Shown piece by piece: positions 34,200 to 45,868 of a stretch of DNA of 64,000 bases. The DNA is taken from NCBI GenBank assembly GCA_943737045.1, contig CALSFV010000001.1:3252001-3316000 (forward strand), in the 5' to 3' direction. How positions within the stretch are numbered: position 1 is the first letter of the stretch; every line of letters begins with the position of its first letter. The stretch is from Parapristionchus giblindavisi. Taxonomy: Eukaryota; Nematoda; Chromadorea; Rhabditida; Diplogasteridae. The notes under the pieces were generated by a model, which saw nothing but the letters and a program-made list of their open reading frames with translations, did no database searches and was not told where the DNA came from. The position numbers were made by a program, and so were the translations under genes.

Positions 34200-35510
34200 A
34201 ACGGTATTGGTGAAAACGACGGTGGCGGAATGGTATTTTAGGTCGATTCTATGCCATTCCCGGAGAAGGGCCTTCTTGAGCGATTCCAGATTCGAGATGG
34301 GACGAGCGCAGGTATTGCTCTCAAAAACTGATCACAAAAAATGGTCGAGGGGGTTGAGATCGGAAGAGTAGGAGGCCATTCCGAGGAGCTAGTCAAGGAG
34401 TGAAAACGGGGACTTGAGCAAGGCATTCACAATCTTTGCCTTGTTATTTAGTGCCGAATCTTTCTTTAAGCTCAAATGCATGTTCCCAAAGTGGCGCTTG
34501 GCCCCGGTGCCCAGACACTCCATTTGGATCTCTTACAGGTTGTTATCCTAGTTCAACTTGGCTCCTGGATCAACGAAAACCCGGATATTCCGGCCCATGG
34601 CGCAGATGTCAGCCCAAACCATGACTTTCGCTAAAACGATCAATAACACATGCGCATCGTACTGATCTACTCATAGTCGACACAATAATTTCATTAACAT
34701 TCCACTTTTCTTCACTTCGTCTTTCTTAGTCGGCTTCATGAATTGATGGACATCGAGATATAAGGAGGATCAACTACTTAAGGAATAAGGATCCAATCGA
34801 TTTGACCAAAGGATTCGTAAGCACTTATTACTATAAACATACTAGTGTGAATTTGCTAAAAGATAAAGCATAATTTTTTTTTGATAATATTAGACTAATA
34901 CGAATATAATCATATTTTGTATGTATAGTTTTCGTGTTTTCATGTATTTGTTCACGTTATTGTACTATTACTAATCATAGAAATGATATTTTGCATGATT
35001 TAGTTATTGAATTATCATATGTAATCTTCTGTAATCTAACTCAATCGGGGTTCTACTGAAGATGGCCAACCCCATTGGGCAGAGGTTCACTGTCTAGAAC
35101 CTAATGGCCGAAACAGAGAATCTCAACCTTACTAAAACAACATAACTCATTTATTAAAACCTTTTGTTAGTACAGGTACAAGAACATCTCGTGAATAAAT
35201 TCCTTTTAATTTTCGAGGTAGAGAGCCTCCATTCAACTCTCATTCGCTTCATAGGAGTCCTCTACCAATATCCTATCGTTTTGGGGGTTGAACGATTGTT
35301 CCTCTGTGAACAGCGTCTTATCAGAGAAAGCGTCACAATGTGTTCCGCCGACGCAGTGCGGGACAGAAGGATAGGCAACTATTCTAGGGCGTGCCATTTC
35401 ACTGAATGGAAATCAATCAACACCAAACGCAGATACGAGATGCTCATAATGGTGAATTTCAAGGAAATTATTTCGAGAGCGCCGGGGAAACGCTCAAAAC
35501 GATGAAAAAT
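34200..35510 (-). pseudogene. Tc1/mariner-type transposase, decayed
   Basis: Minus-strand remnants: SDKTLFTEEQSFNPQND (first catalytic Asp region, usually SDEK.F) at about 35250-35330 and SSDLNPLDHFL near 34350-34390 (usually SPDLNPLD, third acidic residue). KKALLREWHRIDLKYH follows near 34240-34290. Frames shift repeatedly. Inactive. Confidence 0.7.
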
Positions 35511-36132
35511 CACTGCTTAATGTAGGAGGTGGTGTTTCCATAATTCTGCCGCACCCTGTATTTTGTTGTGCTCGTTGAGAGCTTCATTTTCCTTTTTTGA
35601 AATAGTTTCTAGGACCATTTTTAAGCGATTTATGGCCAAAAAACATTTTTTTGAAACAAATGACTAAGTCCGGGAGTACTTTATATTTCGAAATCCCGGG
35701 GCCAGAGATGAGTCAAATGAACTACATACGTACCCTATATCAGGAGCGGCGATACCATTGGCGCAATAAAATTCATTGTCTTTCTGAGAAATTTTCGAGA
35801 AATACTCACTTTTCAAGTAAAAAAAACAGTTTTTTGGGTGAAACGCATTGAAGACGGGTTTTCCGCCATTGTGTGCCGAAACCTTTTTTGTAGAGCATAC
35901 TAATAGGATTCGATTGACTCCTGTCCGATCTCTGTACGATGAAAATGAACCGAGTTATGCTAATTTTCGTGGTAGATCACAAAAAATCGATAATCTGCGA
36001 TTTTGGTCAAATCAAGTCGATAGGCCTTCTCATGACCCCCAACCACATCCACAATCGACTTTCATCCAAATTCGAGAGAAAAAATTTTCCTAGTGGCAGA
36101 CGCTCATACACTTTTACCGGAGACCCGTGATA

Positions 36133-36285
36133 TAGTCCCGCACGTTCGCGCTCCCTAAACGCGGGCCCCCGCGGCATGCTTCGGCCCGCTGCGTGCCTCA
36201 TCATGCAGCATCGGTGAATAATTTTTTAATACATTTCATTGGCTGTGATCATTGTATCACCAGATAATATTAATATCACCGCAGG
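36133..36285. mobile_element. End fragment of a CAGTCCCGCACG element
   Basis: Starts TAGTCCCGCACG immediately after the TA of the 28337-36130 element and matches, inverted, 49453-49597 (shared GCATGCTTCGGCCCGCTGC). Only one terminus is visible in each place. Confidence 0.6.
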
Positions 36286-37640
36286 AACGAAAATTTGCCT
36301 GAGGCTGGTTTTCTCTCTTATTTATTCGTGTATTTTGTGAACTTCTTGAAATTCGTCGAAACATTTCTTGATTTTCTTTCACCCGAGTGGGCTGCCAATG
36401 TAACATTGTACTTTGCAACTTCGGGCATGTGTACTTTCTCGTCTGATTTCATCTTTCTCATATAATTCACATCAGACATGACCCTTGGTTATCCCATGGG
36501 ATACACCACCCGCATTTTTTTTAAAAAGTAGATAACCCACCCGCAAAATTTCGAAAAATGTTGACTTGAAAAAAATATTAATTGATCAATCATGTCGAAA
36601 AAATTTGAATAAATGAGTACGGATATGAGAAGAGTACGATCTGTAAGTTCAGTGAAGTGATAGTAGTAAGCTGTGTCGTAATTTAACGTTAACAAGAACT
36701 GAAATATGAATTGATTCAAAAAATTTGATTTTTCGTTTAGAAAGTCGCGTACCGACAGAGAACACAGTGGACAATAAGAAATATGAAAATTATAGTAGGA
36801 AAGTGTTGTTTGGAGGAGTGCATTTTCGGGCATGAATATCGCGAACTGAATTTATTTTTTCTATTTCCTTGGTCTTAGCATATAAAAATTATATTTTGCG
36901 TCATTTCTCGTCGCGTACCGACAGAGATTCCAGTTTTCCACATGGAAATGTAAAACGAACCCGTCAAACTCATTTGCCAAAGCGTTATCCCACCGTAGCA
37001 CAGCTTTTCAGCCATGTGGGGAGAGAGGAAACAGAATTTTTGGCAACATGCCAATAATGCACATCAATGCCGGGGAGGCGGAGTCTCCCTCCTCCGCGCC
37101 CTTGCATGCATCGCGTGTGTCTAACTGTCTGGTACTCTCTCTCGCGCGCGTTGTCTCTCTTTTTATCTCGTCGCCTCGCTAGATTCCGCTCTCGAAACGC
37201 TGTGCGTAGGTATCATTGGATAACGCGCTGGAAATCCTCTTAAACACAATGATCACTAAATTTCTTGAGTTTCATGTTTTTCTCTGTCGGTACCCGATCA
37301 GATTGAGATACTATGCCTGTCATATAGTGCAGTATTGAACGAAATCGCATATTATTAAAGTCAGTTCTCGTTCTTACTGTACGACAAATAGTCTAACTGT
37401 CAACTGAAATAATAACGGAGTTTTTAAAAAGTTTTAATTTCCCCTCATTTTTTGTGTACGACATTATTCTCTGATTCGGCGATATCAGCTAAGAAAAGGT
37501 CAGTCGAGTTTGCATATTCCTTCTTCGAGTTTACCGTGCATCACTCGAGCAGTCTATTCAATTCATTTTCAATTGGCCGTTTCTTTCTCTCTTTAACTCG
37601 AGGTATCGAGGTATATTAGATGATGACATAAATAACGCTC
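36286..37640. other. Region with repeated CGTACCGACAGAG motifs, otherwise unassigned
   Basis: CGTACCGACAGAG occurs at about 36748 and 36914 and inverted near 37287, suggesting a decayed inverted-repeat element. GC-rich CTCTCTCTCGCGCGCG sequence lies at 37130-37160. No exon supported. Confidence 0.35.
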
Positions 37641-37679
37641 GTTTTTTTTAGTTTTTAAATAATTTATCACAAAATTTGA

Positions 37680-37780
37680 TTAAAGTATGACGGAAATATT
37701 CTCCATTCGCATGGATCACCTTCCGCCATCTACCTGGCAGTTTACGGAACCAGGGATGCTCTGTGGTGTGTTCAATCTGT
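37680..37780 (-). pseudogene. mariner-like transposase C-terminal scrap
   Basis: The minus strand reads HPWFRKLPGRWRKVIHANGE followed by YF, the typical mariner ending (RW.KVI...GEYF). It lies just upstream of the first smg-1-like exon. Confidence 0.55.
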
Positions 37781-38960
37781 CAAAAACGATGCGAAGAAAG
37801 TTGCGAACAAAGTTATTCATATTGTTGATTGATTGATTACAGGAACGTATTTCAGTATATGAATGTTGTCGTGCTCTTGAATTATCTCTAATGGAACATT
37901 CACCTTCTCTTCTTCAAGATGTTCGAATGTTTGTTGATGAATTTCATCGATGGAATATGACTGATGAAAGGTTTCATATTCAATAGATAATATATTGAAT
38001 CAATCAATACGATATATAGATAGTGTTTTGTTCTTCATCATCTTGATATGGATATGTCACGTAGATTGAATCATATACGAAGAGAGAAAGAGAAAACTCT
38101 ATCACTTAATCATCTATCTATTCATATGAAAGAAAAGATGATCAAAGAGAAGACTTCACTCATTATTGGACCTGTAAATACTCTATTCTCTTTTCATTAT
38201 TGATTGATTCCTATCTCTGCAGATGTACCGTATTCTTCGTGATTTCTGGTCTAAGACAAAGATTCAAGCAGAAAAAGGAGTGGAAGATGCTAAAAGATTG
38301 GCATTTCTATTTGAAGAAGATATAGATAGAGCATTTGAAATGAGTGAAAAAGCAAATGAAAGAGGAGATGAATATGGAAGATGGGAAGCATTTGTTGTTT
38401 ATTATCCATTCATTTATCTTATTAGAAAAGCTTAAAATATTAAATTATTAGTTTGAAAACCTTTTATTTAAGTTTAAGTTGATTTAAATATATTGATTAA
38501 TTCAGTTGAGTGTTACTGTAGTTCATCGTACAAATCGAAAAATCTCTCATTGTCTTACTCAATTAATTGATAAAAGAGGACAATGGAATGTTCCACTTCC
38601 TGGTCAAGATGATGTACCATATAATGAGGTTATTCCATCCTCCCTCCTTTCATTATTGATTGATTGATTGATTGTAGATCATTAGTCTTCAATCAGTTGA
38701 TTCACAAGCACTCGTTCTCTCAACCAAAACTCGTCCGAAGAAGTTAACTCTAAGAGGAAATGATGGAAAGGAGTGAGTATTGATTGATATCCATTCCTTT
38801 CTACCGTAATCTTATCATTTATTGATTATAGTCGAACATTCCTATTCAAAGGACGTGTAATCTTATGCTTCAAGCATAATCTAAGAAGTGAGAGATTAAT
38901 CTCTTGATCTATTGATCTATTGATTATATTCAGAGAATTACTATCATATGAAACTCGTTA

Positions 38961-40544
38961 CCAGTGCGCGACATAATGATAAGACACCCCTAAAATTTTG
39001 GGATTTTGACTGAATGGCGAATGAAAATCAAAAGAGGTATATACCATTTGTATCTACTCCTTGGATAACTAAGGCACGTATGAGGAAATTCAATTTCCCG
39101 GTCAACGAGAAAATAATGATTTTCCGAAATTTTACCGCGACATAATGATAAGACACCCTGATTTTTTTTCATGAAGTGCATTTTTTAAAAACTTCTGCAT
39201 AACAGCAATAGGGCAACAATAGGTTAATAATCGATGTTATGGCCCATTCTCGAAATTAGGCCAAAGGTGCGATTGGGCATGCTTCCATAGAGGGCAGAAA
39301 ACAATTTCCGCTTGATGTCGTCCCACTCCTTTTTGATGAAAGCCTTCAATTCGGCAACGGGTGCATACTGTTTGTTGTTCTTGTACACACGACGAACCAT
39401 GATGCCCCATGTGTTGTACATGTGGTTTATATCGGGGGAACCCGTCGGGCATGGGAGAACAGCGATGTTCTTGATTGCGAACAATGATTTCGAGGGGTGT
39501 TGGCATGAATGTATGCACTGTCTTTCTTCGAGACGAGATGGTGGGAACGGTTCTTGCTCATGAACAGAACAAGGGTAGTCTGGTGCATCACGTGATACTC
39601 CGGATAGTCCATCCTGCTGGAGCTGGAGGAGATGGGCGGCATGTCAAATTTTAGGAGCCCGCCCCAGTACGGTACATCATATTATTTTTCAAAAAAATTC
39701 TAATTATCGGTTTCTGATTGCATTCACTGATAAGAACAAGTTCAACCCTTATATTCCTGACGGCTATAACTGCTTCTGACATGATTTTCTCAACGAACCG
39801 CGTTATTTCAGCTGCAGGAACTTCGGTCATATTATGGACGCGTTCCTAAAATTTGACATGCCACCCATCTCCTTCAGCTCCAGCAGGATGGACTATCCGG
39901 AGTATCACGTGATGCACCAGACTACCCTTGTTCTGTTCATGAGCAAGAACCGTGCCCACCATCTCGTCTCGAAGAAAGACAGTGCATACATTCATGCCAA
40001 CACCCCTCGAAATCATTGTTCGCAGTCAAGAACATCGCTGTTCTCCCATGCCCGACGGGTTCCCCCGATATAAACCACATGTACAACACATGGGGCATCA
40101 TGGTTCGTCGTGTGTACAAGAACAACAAACAGTATGCACCCGTTGCCGAATTGAAGGCTTTCATCAAAAAGGAGTGGGACGACATCGAGCGGCAATTGTT
40201 TTCTGCCCTCTATGGAAGCATGCCCAATCGCACCTTTGGCCTAATCTTGAGAATGGGCCATAACATCGATTATTAAGCTATTGTTGCCCTATTGCTGTTA
40301 TGCAGAAGTTTGAAAAAAATTGCACTTCACGAAAAAAAATCAGGGTGTCTTATCATTATGTCGCGGTAAAATTTCGGAAAATCATTATTTTCTCGTTGAC
40401 CGGGAAATTGAATTTCCTCATACGTGGGCTACCTTAGTTATCCAAGGAGTGGATACAAATGGTATATACCTCTTTTGATTTTCATTCGCTATTCGGTCAA
40501 AATCCCAAAATTTTAGGGGTGTCTTATCATTATGTCGCGCACTG
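38961..40544. mobile_element. Foldback of two inverted Tc1-like transposase 3' halves, copy 2, inside a smg-1-like exon
   Basis: TA (38959-38960; 40545-40546) flanks ends CAGTGCGCGACATAATGAT and complement; an extra C precedes the left end. Both arms (left minus 39224-39484; right plus 40016-40276) carry the same transposase C-terminus (VRRVYKNNKQYAPVAELKA ... MPNRTF) at higher mutual identity than in copy 1. The exon reads through ETRY and then AITPLG if the element plus one TA is ignored. Confidence 0.85.
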
Positions 40545-40689
40545 TATGCAATAACACCATTGGGTCCACTATCATGTCTTATTCAATGGGTTCAGCATGC
40601 CCATTATATACATTCTATCGAAAATGGCAACAAAGAGAAGTATCATTCACTCTCTCTCTCCTCCCTCTACGTTGATCTTTAATCTCTTA

Positions 40690-42333
40690 TCACGGATCTC
40701 CTGTAAAAGTGTATGAAAATAAGAACCTTTTTGCACAGAAAAAAATAATTTTCCTCCTTTTTTATTGATAGTTGTTAGACTGGCCTAACTGATTGCGAAA
40801 ACCACATTTTTAAATTTCGGTTTTCGAAATTTGCATATTTATGCAATTTTTTTACTGTCAACTTCAATTGAATGTAACTCGCTTCGTTTTTGAGCAATCG
40901 AGTAAAACTTTTTTTCAATCTGTTGCTAATGACCTCGTCTACAAATTACTCAATTAAGGATATGGTCGGAAATGCTGTTTTTCATGTATTATTGCAAGAA
41001 AACTGTTTTTAGCACACAAAATGCGATTTTTCTCGAAAATTTTCTCTAAAGGACAAGAGTTTTATTGCAGATTCGGATTCCCCGTCCTCAACTTGGGGTA
41101 TCCTGATATATCTTTTAACCCAACTCTGTCCCCCCAATAGGGCTACTGTATATCGTCCGGGACTTAGTGCAATTTTATCTCAAATCACTTTTTCGGTTGT
41201 AAATCAGCTCAAACTTATGCTAATGTACTTATTAGCATATTTAAACCCTGTAACTCGACCAACCAAACAAAATTGTCTTAGTGCTTCGAATTCTCCACAA
41301 CCATCATTTTTGAGATATGAATCGACAACTGATTTTATTAACGATTCTTTGATTCTTTCGTGAAAGATCTTTTTTTATTTTTCAATGTGACTTTCATTGT
41401 TCCCGTTTATCGTTTACTGATATTAGTTTATTGATCGTTAAGGCCGAAGAAACTGTTTGAATCAAGAATATCCATGGAACATTCGAAAAACTCAAAGAAA
41501 ACAAAAAGAAATCACTGTAGATCATATCATAGATGGCATCCGAAGTTATCACTCTCTCATCCTCGGCCACATCCACATCCAATCGATGGTTTAAAGTGAA
41601 TTGAGAAAGAAAACATCATAATTCTTTTAAAATAACGAAAAAATATCTGGTGTTTTTAAGTTGCATCAAGTCAGAAAGGAGAACAATCGTTAATAAAATC
41701 AGTTGTCGATTCATATCTCAAAAATGATGGTTGTTGAGAATTCGAGGCACTAAGACCATTTTGTTAGGTTGGTCGAGTTACAGGGCTTAAATATGTTAAT
41801 AAGTACATTAGCATAAGTTTGAGCTGATTTACAACCGAAAAAGTGATTTGAGATAAAATTGCACTACGTCCCGGACGATATACAGTAGCCCTATTGGGGG
41901 GACAGAGTTGGGTTAAAAGATATACCAGGATACCCCAAGTTGAGGACGGGGAATCCGAATCTGCAATAAAACTCTTATCCTTTAGAGAAAATTTTCGAGA
42001 AAAATCGCATTTTGTGTGCTAAAAAACAGTTTTCTTGCAATAATACATGAAAAACAGCATTTCCGACCATATCCTTAATTGAGTAATTTGTAGACGAGGT
42101 CATTAGCAACAGATTTTAAAAAAGTTTTACTCGATTGCTCAAAAACGAAGCGAGTTACATTCAATTGAAGTTGACAGTAAACAAATTGCATAAATATGCA
42201 AATTTCGAAAACCGAAATTTAAAAATGTGGTTTTCGCAATCAGTTAGGCCAGTCTAACAACTATCAATAAAAAAGGAGGAAAATTATTTTTTCCTGTGCA
42301 ATCGCTTCATACACTTTTACAGGAGATCCGTGT
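40690..42333. mobile_element. TCACGGATCTCC foldback in a smg-1-like intron
   Basis: Flanked by TA (40688-40689; 42334-42335); the right TA is part of the TATAG acceptor of exon 42339. Arms of about 800 bp are nearly identical (TAAGGATATGGTCGGAAATG and complement). The loop keeps an acidic coding scrap (41394-41582 minus). Same family as 28337-36130. Confidence 0.85.
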
Positions 42334-42902
42334 TATAGGTAGCTAAAGTTCCTCCAGGGAAGACTCCTCCAGATGGAATTAATCTTCGTCCATTAGAATT
42401 ATATGATAAGAGATTGAAGGAACTATTCCAATCTAATGTATATCATCCATTTATATGTTATTCTAATTGAATTGCAATATATTATATAAATGTGATCAAA
42501 AAGTGCTAGGAGATCGACGTCAATGGCCATCTGATCTATTGAGAACTCTATTTGATGATTTAGTTAAAGAAACACCACGAGATCTTATCACGAGGTTTAC
42601 TGTAGTCTATATTGATCTTATAGTGTTGAGTATTGATTGATTATCATTCAGGGAAAGAAACTTCGTGTAACGGATTCGTGTAACGGATTTTTTCATTTGT
42701 AACGGAGACAGTTCCATTCAGATTAACACTGAATATACAAGAAGGATGTGGATTGGCTAATGGCTATGTACGAGTTATTCAATTGTATTCAATGTATTCA
42801 TTCATTCATTAAGGAATTCAATACATCATCATGTATTCGTGTTTTATCATCTCTTCGTATACACTCTAAACTATCCTCTTCTCTTCTTCAAGCATTTGTA
42901 TA

Positions 42903-44154
42903 TCACGCCAGTCACGAGAGAATCGACCTAAAATGGCTATTTTTCGGAATGGGGCGAAAAACATGACATGAGTTAGCATCAGTTTTCAGTACCTCTAGGC
43001 ATGTCCTACCATACCCCAAAGTGCCATTGTGTAAATATCATTCTGGGGCTCCCTACACCGGGTCGGTCATCCGGGAACCCAACTTTGAACTCAAATATCT
43101 CGGTTTAGGTGCATTTTTGTGAAAAACTGTCGAGAGGGTAACCCTCACTATTTTTTTCGTCCTCTATCGATCTAAACAAACCAGAGGTCATGAAAGTGCT
43201 TCGAAGAGTGAGAGAAATACAGGGAAGAGAAGGGAGAAAACGATATGTTTCATTCCGCACCGCTCGCTCGAGACCGTGCGGTGTAGAATGGAATGGAATT
43301 GAATGAAAAGGAATGGGCAAGAGAGTGTGTGTAAACGAGAGATTGTGGTTGGGTGAAAATGACTTCAAATCATCAGGAAATTAACAAGGGGATGAACCAT
43401 ACGAACGCATTAACGTATTTTTTTCGCAAGCCACTCATTTTTTAGCCCTCGAAAAGTTACATAACATATTTCAGGCTCTTCCGCGCCGAATCGACAGGTT
43501 TTGAATTATTTGTCCCAGAGAGTAGCGCTGTTCGGAAGCACTTTCATGACCTCTGGTTTGTTTAGATCGATAGAGGACGAAAAAATAGCGGGGGTTACCC
43601 TCCCGACAGTTTTTCACAGAAATGCACCTGAACAGAGATATTTGAGTTCAAAGTTGGGTTCCCGGATTACCGACCCAGTGTAGGGAGCCCCAGAATGATA
43701 TTTACACAATGGAACTTTGGGGGGGGGGGGGGTAGTAGGACATGCCTAAACAAGAATAAAACTGGAGAGAACTTGTTTTGTAATTTTTCTCAATTCCGAC
43801 ATTTATGCATCGTTACATTTGCCTGACGCGCCGACGCCGTCATGTAAAAAACGTTACATTTGGCGACGCGCGCGTCGACGTCAATTTTGGAGTGTGTTGG
43901 GTCCCAAGTGGAAAACCCTGATTGTCATCAGGGTACGGTAGGAAGTTACCGTAACCATCGATCAATATTGGTTGGCTACCGTAACCTTTTACCGTACCCC
44001 TGATGACATTCAGGGTTTTCCACTTGGGACCCAACACACTCTAAAATTGACGTCGACGCGCGCGTCGCCAAATGTAACGTTTTTTACGTGACGGCGTAGG
44101 CGCGTCAGGCAAATGTAACGATGCATTAGGTCGATTCTCTCGTGACTGGCGTGA
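42903..44154. mobile_element. TA-flanked insertion in a smg-1-like exon, containing two palindromes
   Basis: Short outer repeats TCACGCCAGTCACGAGAG and complement, flanked by TA (42901-42902; 44155-44156). Inside are a foldback at 42996-43748 (TAGGCATGTCCTAC arms) and another at 43806-44125 (CATCGTTACATTTGCCTGAC arms, with CGACGCGCGCGTCG). The exon frame AFVY|DPLVDW is continuous across the empty site. Confidence 0.8.
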
Positions 44155-44224
44155 TATGATCCTCTAGTTGATTGGAATCAAAAGGATAATCTTGGAAGTA
44201 GTGTACCCTATACTATCACACATA

Positions 44225-44718
44225 CAGTCCCGCAGAATCGCCGCCTTAACAGGCGTCACGCCACGTCACGCGGCGTGACGCCTTGATCGCCATGCTGTTT
44301 TCTGCTCAACTGTAAGTGTTTTAGGTGTCTCAAATACGTTTTTGATAAGCTATTCGGTCATATGCATATAATGCACATGAGAAAAGAATAGAAAATTATT
44401 TTTAAATTAATGAAAATTAATTTTTAAAATATGGCACGGCAATACCGTTTTGTGGTGTACTACTGTATTTCTTCATTTTCCCAATCGATAATTGAGAATT
44501 TCGGTATTACACGACACCACTGAATATTTTAAAAATTAATTTTCTTTAATTTTAAAATAATTTTCTATTCTTTTCTCATGTACATTATATGCATATGACC
44601 GAATAGCTTATCAAAAACGTATTTGAGACACCTAAAACACTTACAGTTGAGCAGAAAACAGCATGGCGATCAAGGCGTCACGCCGCGTGACGTGGCGTGA
44701 CGCGATTCTGCGGGACTG
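44225..44718. mobile_element. TA-flanked near-perfect palindrome in a smg-1-like intron
   Basis: Ends CAGTCCCGCAGAATCG and complement with TA at 44223-44224 and 44719-44720. It is almost fully palindromic (GTCACGCCACGTCACGC with reciprocal differences between arms). Confidence 0.85.
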
Positions 44719-44821
44719 TATTGTATACGGTATATCACTCAATCATTACGATATCTCTATCTATCTATTGATTGATTGTAGGTATTGATGGGGGAGCTGA
44801 AGTAATGAGACCAGTTGCTAA

Positions 44822-45150
44822 TGGCGCGTTAAAATGTAGTGGAAAACCGAAAATGGAAAGTCGATATTTGAATTCGCGGGCGCGAATAATGTGCGGGAAT
44901 TCAAATTCCGACTTTCCGACTGCCAATTTCTATGTTTAAAAAACGAAAGTAAATCCGGAATTCCTTTTTCTTTCACTTTTCGTCTTCTTTAGACATCGGA
45001 AACAAATTTTCGCGAGTGCAAATTTTAATTCCCGCACATTATTCGCGCCCGTGAATTCAAATATCGACTTTCCACTTTCGGTTTTCCAGGGTGCATTTTA
45101 ACACTCGGAAAGTCGCTTTTTTCGGTTTTCCACCACATTTTAACGCGCCA
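44822..45150. mobile_element. TAA-flanked foldback in the last smg-1-like exon
   Basis: Ends TGGCGCGTTAAAATGT and complement; target TAA (44819-44821; 45151-45153). Arms contain GAAAGTCGATATTTGAATTC. Without it the exon frame continues MRPVAKSLFLIK to a stop at 45209. Confidence 0.8.
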
Positions 45151-45211
45151 TAAGAGTCTATTTCTGATTAAAATGCAAGAAATGGAAGAGATACTACGTA
45201 TACTATCGTGA

Positions 45212-45860
45212 TTAAATAGATATAAGATCCTTCACTAAGACGGATAATATGGTTAGCTCATTCTAAATTCGTTCCATCGTCAATGATATGTTAGGTCAAT
45301 GATGCATGTACGTATTGAATTTATATTATGTTTATTTGTATTTATCTATTCGCTTTGATTTGATAAATGTGATATTACTATTTGGCAACTTGTTTTCATG
45401 AAATAAAAATGAGTTTATTAAATCTCATTTCTCATATCTTTACTGCATTAAACTAATGCTAATGCTGACCAATGATTCTTTATTATTGATTTTTTGATTG
45501 AACAATTTATTCCTTCTAGACCTCTGAACAATTTGTGTTTCGGGGCATTCTCCCGCAAACTCCCGCGTCCTGCTAGTTGGGCAAACCGCATGTTGGGCAT
45601 TTGGCGCCACGTCGCTTAATATGAGCAACCCGCCAGATGAGCAACCCGCGAGTTGGGCAAAATGCATGTTGTTCGTTTAGTGTAACACCGCTATCACCTA
45701 ACGCCCCATTCATTCATTGTTTAATTACCCAAGTTTGAGGTCATCTCAAGCGGTTAACCGTCAAGAGCTACGATCTCCTCTTCACCCCCTCCTATCATCT
45801 TCACCCTTAAGTTATGATCTAAGGCTAAAGCCGAACCTTACCAGGTCTTCCAAATAGTTA
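45212..45860. other. Downstream of the smg-1-like locus; short GC-rich repeats
   Basis: An AATAAA-type signal occurs at 45402-45407. Near 45550-45670 there are interspersed GAGCAACCCGC and GTTGGGCAAA units in tandem-like order. No exon supported. Confidence 0.35.
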
Positions 45861-45868
45861 ATAAATAT

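Larger units (their letters stand above)
32574..35558 (-). mobile_element. Tc1/mariner-type element with nested foldback
   Basis: Ends CAGGTGCGGCAGAATTATGG and a diverged complement (CCGCACCCTG), flanked by TA (32572-32573; 35559-35560). It contains transposase remnants on the minus strand and a TTAA-associated foldback at 32684-34158. Confidence 0.85.
28337..36130. mobile_element. TCACGGGTCTCC foldback, inflated by nested insertions
   Basis: Ends TCACGGGTCTCCTGTAAAAG and complement, flanked by TA (28335-28336; 36131-36132). The left arm (28337-29030) is uninterrupted. The right arm (about 32395-36130) is split at a TA by element 32574-35558, and the left arm shows the empty site (CAACAAAATATATTTGTG). 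A further foldback (29041-31428) lies in the centre. A transposase tail remnant occurs at 32040-32270 minus. Confidence 0.75.
37843..45211 (+). pseudogene. smg-1: smg-1-like PI3-kinase-related kinase locus, C-terminal part, broken
   Basis: SMG1 phosphorylates UPF1 in nonsense-mediated decay. Exons by eye: 37843-37970, 38065-38173, 38223-38396, 38506-38628, 38678-38772, 38832-38887, 38936-38960 with 40547-40639, 42339-42456, 42504-42594, 42652-42767, 42814-42902 with 44157-44200, 44782-44821 with 45154-45211 (stop 45209). Hallmarks match SMG1 in order: TKTRPKKLTLRGNDGK, LFKG, ITPLGPLSCLIQWV, FYRKWQQRE, RPLELY, RRQWPSDLLRTLFDDLV, GKKLRV, VPFRLTLNIQ and LLQAFVYDPLVDW. Three exons are split by TA/TAA-flanked foldbacks, and two introns hold another each. 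Breaks: one base missing at CCC 40600-40602; a 32-nt insertion at 42675-42706; and no sequence for the catalytic and activation loops (GDRHLDN, DYN) between 42594 and 42652. No FATC end seen. I infer a dead or degenerating copy. Exons upstream of 37843 were not found. Confidence 0.7.

Noticed and set aside
38397..38435. C-terminal VVYYPFIYLIRKA extension of the smg-1-like frame at 38223
   Set aside because: Reads into an intron: a GTTTAT donor at 38397 joins in phase to the exon at 38506, which matches SMG1.
37843..45211. An intact smg-1 gene
   Set aside because: Catalytic-loop exons are absent, phases mismatch at the gap, and there are a frameshift and a 32-nt insertion besides the transposons.
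37843..45211. Ciliate-style internal eliminated sequences as the primary explanation
   Set aside because: TA or TAA flanks, terminal repeats and transposase remnants are fully explained by Tc1/mariner- and Harbinger-type insertion; no evidence of excision is available from sequence alone.
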